6,708 nucleotides of DNA, from assembly GCA_021811025.1 (NCBI GenBank), contig JAJZPX010000110.1:1-6708 (forward strand), written 5' to 3'. The translations under genes were made by a program, and so were the position numbers. The notes under the pieces are model-generated. The model ran no database searches. It saw only the letters and a list, made by a program, of their open reading frames with translations, and had not been told where the DNA came from. Origin of the DNA: Actinomycetes bacterium (GTDB taxonomy: Bacteria > Actinomycetota > Coriobacteriia > Anaerosomatales > JAJZPX01). Shown here piece by piece: positions 4,981 through 6,708 of the stretch. Position 1 is the stretch's first letter; each line of letters opens with the position of its first letter.

Positions 4981-6708
4981 GTCGCCTCCCGCCAGACCAT
5001 CGCGTACGCCTTCGCGGCGTCCTCGATGGAAGGCAGACTCACCGGCCAAGGAACCTGCGTCTCCCAGGCTTGGACGATGGCGCGCGCCACGGATTCGACC
5101 GAGGTGGACTCGGCGAGCACGATCGCACCCGATTCGAGCAACTCGCGTGAGACGCCCAGGCAAGGCGTCGAGACGACCGTGACACCGCAGGCCACCGCTT
5201 CCAGCCACGTGAGCGGCGGGCCGACCACGGTTTGCGCCGACATCACAGGTGAGACGAGGATGCGTGCTTCGCACAGCCGAGCCGCGAACCCCCTCCCGGG
5301 CGATTCCACGACGGCGCCGCCGCATGCGCCGACGGTCGCCTCGACTCCGGCGGCGTACTCAGGCTTCGGCCAGATTCGAAGGTCCATCTCAGGCGCGGAC
5401 CGACGCGCGAGACGCATCGCCTCGAGCGCGACGCGGAGCTCCCGCTCCGTCCCCCCTTGAAGCGGACCGGACCAGACAACCAGGCTTCGGTCGCGAGGCG
5501 CGAGCGCCGCGTCGGCCGGCTCGAACGCGTCGGCCGCGGCCCAAGGTATCACCGTCACTCGGTTGCGACAGACGGCGGGGACCGACTCCGCAAGCTCGAC
5601 GCTGCCGCACACAAGGGAGTCGATTCGCCCAAGCGAGGTGCGCCACAGGGCGCGACGGACGAGGTTCTCGCGCGATCCCGTGCTTCCGATCAGCGTGAGA
5701 GCGCTCGGCAGGCGGCCCGCCGCGAAGCGCATGCCGGGGCCGAGGTTGTCGAAGTAGTGGACGGCGACGGCCTGATGCCTGCGCGCGGCCCAAGCGATCC
5801 TCCGCCGTAGCGCAAGGCAGCACAGGACACGCTCGGCGTACTCTATTAGACGACGCTCGTGGAAGTGCCGGTGGGCCGAAGGAGTCATCTCCGCGCCCGG
5901 CCGTCGTGGATGCAACGGCCGCGCCAGGGAGTACACGGTCGCGTGCCGCTCCCCTCCAACCGCTTCCGCAAGCACCCCGTCCACTCGACCGATGCTCAAC
6001 ACGATCGGCTGCAGCCCCTCGGCCACGCTGGCGGAGACCAGGCCGCGCATGAAGTTCTTGTCGCTCGCGGTCCATCCCGGGCGGTAGTTCAATCCCACGA
6101 GCAGGACTCCGGGCGCGGACTTTGACCGCACGTCCTCGATCCTCGCGACGTACTTCTCGAACAGCACGTCCCACGACCAGTCGCGCCACTCCCGACCGAT
6201 CAGTCTCTCCCGGCCGCGCCGCCCCCGCTTGAGAAGGCTGCCGATCGCCGAGGCGAAGAGACCTGGATCCTGAGCGCACTTCACGAGCGCCGGAAAGCGG
6301 TTCTCGACTTCCGCGACGTCCGGCAGGGGCACGGACACGACGCGGACGCCGCGCGCGACGTACTCGGCGAGCTTGGTCGGCATGACGGCCTTCGTCCGCC
6401 GATCCAACACGTACGGCACCATCGCGACGTCGAACCCGTCGATCACGTCGGGCACCTCGTCGGGCGGCACCCAGCCGAGCAGGACGACGTTGCCGGGAAG
6501 CACCGGAACGCTCTCGCACAGCCGGGGCCCGACCAGCACGAAGCGCGCTTCCGGCATCAAGCTCGCGACGCGCCCGAGCAGGCGCCAGTCGACTACCTCG
6601 GACAGCGCGCCCACGAACCCAACGACGGGGCCTTCCTGCCGAAGCGCCGCGAGCCGCTCGCGATGCCGCGACGGCCGCGCGTCGCCGACGAACCGGCGAC
6701 CGTACCCT
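4977..6708 (-). CDS. tandem glycosyltransferase fusion protein, 5' end cut by window edge
   Basis: At least 576 residues, counting from the first full codon at 6707; the reading frame is open to the right edge, so the true start is outside. Residues 1 to about 175 are the C-terminal donor half of a GT-B enzyme: PVVGFVGALSEVVDW (27-41), FVLVGP, then MPTKLAEYVARGVRVVSV (109-126), a form of the GT4 P-x-K-x-x-E-Y signature; it reminds me of TuaH-like transferases. After a charged linker (about 160-198) a second GT-B-like unit runs from 199 to 576: GVLLVGLNYRPGW opens it, HYFDNLGPGMR (317-327) and GSTGSRENL (341-349) lie in its first half, and PPLTWLEAVACGVTVVSTP (497-515) in its second. That second unit lacks the first Glu of EX7E (Val in its place before Glu503) and the usual GRL...KG motif, having WSGPLQGG instead. 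No stop or frameshift separates the two. The downstream methyltransferase start overlaps its TGA. Predicted cytoplasmic; sugars unknown. Confidence 0.88.
   Translation of the reverse strand, partial: GYGRRFVGDARPSRHRERLAALRQEGPVVGFVGALSEVVDWRLLGRVASLMPEARFVLVGPRLCESVPVLPGNVVLLGWVPPDEVPDVIDGFDVAMVPYVLDRRTKAVMPTKLAEYVARGVRVVSVPLPDVAEVENRFPALVKCAQDPGLFASAIGSLLKRGRRGRERLIGREWRDWSWDVLFEKYVARIEDVRSKSAPGVLLVGLNYRPGWTASDKNFMRGLVSASVAEGLQPIVLSIGRVDGVLAEAVGGERHATVYSLARPLHPRRPGAEMTPSAHRHFHERRLIEYAERVLCCLALRRRIAWAARRHQAVAVHYFDNLGPGMRFAAGRLPSALTLIGSTGSRENLVRRALWRTSLGRIDSLVCGSVELAESVPAVCRNRVTVIPWAAADAFEPADAALAPRDRSLVVWSGPLQGGTERELRVALEAMRLARRSAPEMDLRIWPKPEYAAGVEATVGACGGAVVESPGRGFAARLCEARILVSPVMSAQTVVGPPLTWLEAVACGVTVVSTPCLGVSRELLESGAIVLAESTSVESVARAIVQAWETQVPWPVSLPSIEDAAKAYAMVWREAT
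4985..4990 (-). promoter_or_regulatory. ribosome binding site for the methyltransferase start at 4980
   Basis: GGGAGG on the minus strand, four bases before the ATG and within the final codons of the glycosyltransferase fusion. Close to the Shine-Dalgarno consensus; with the ATGA overlap it points to coupled translation. Confidence 0.6.

Noticed and set aside
4345..5460. Plus-strand open frame of 371 codons
   Set aside because: Antisense to the methyltransferase and the end of the glycosyltransferase fusion; composition is low-complexity Arg/Pro/Ala with no fold signature.
6090..6140. Separate gene starting near the GTG at about 6131 within the fusion
   Set aside because: An in-frame GTG exists at the linker, but there is no stop codon before it, so translation would read straight through. 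A fusion is the simpler reading.
4977..6614. GTG at 6614 as the true start of the glycosyltransferase fusion
   Set aside because: The frame continues open to the window edge and the upstream codons encode residues that complete the PVVGFVGAL motif, so the start must be further right.

Overview
This window is a tightly packed stretch of one surface-polysaccharide (O-antigen, capsule or exopolysaccharide type) gene cluster. All six genes lie on the minus strand and are read from right to left. Base composition is high in GC (about two thirds by eye), two of the five visible starts are GTG, and every start has a purine-rich ribosome binding site. That fits a high-GC bacterium, but nothing here fixes the phylum; I see no gene that separates an actinobacterium from a high-GC Gram-negative or candidate-phylum lineage.

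Layout in transcription order: (1) 6708-4977, the 3' part of a long protein joining the C-terminal half of one GT-B glycosyltransferase to a second, complete GT-B-like domain; its start is beyond the right edge. (2) 4980-4321, a small class I SAM-dependent methyltransferase. (3) 4324-2930, a polytopic membrane protein of the O-antigen ligase/polymerase (Wzy/WaaL) type. (4) 2942-1977, a radical SAM protein with a C-terminal SPASM/Twitch-type auxiliary cluster domain. (5) 1977-769, a complete GT4 glycosyltransferase with a cysteine-rich central segment. (6) 778-1, the first 259 codons of another GT4 glycosyltransferase, cut by the left edge.

All five junctions overlap, by 4, 4, 13, 1 and 10 bases, so there is no intergenic DNA in the window. 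No internal promoter, terminator, RNA gene, repeat, mobile element or CRISPR array was seen. The operon promoter and end must lie outside.

Working model (inference): the glycosyltransferases assemble a repeat unit on a lipid carrier at the inner face of the membrane, the methyltransferase and radical SAM enzyme modify a sugar or another component, and the membrane protein polymerises or ligates the exported glycan. No initiating transferase, flippase or nucleotide-sugar synthesis gene lies within the window. The points most worth following are the radical SAM/Twitch enzyme inside a glycan assembly operon and the tandem glycosyltransferase fusion, whose second domain lacks the usual GT4 catalytic signature.
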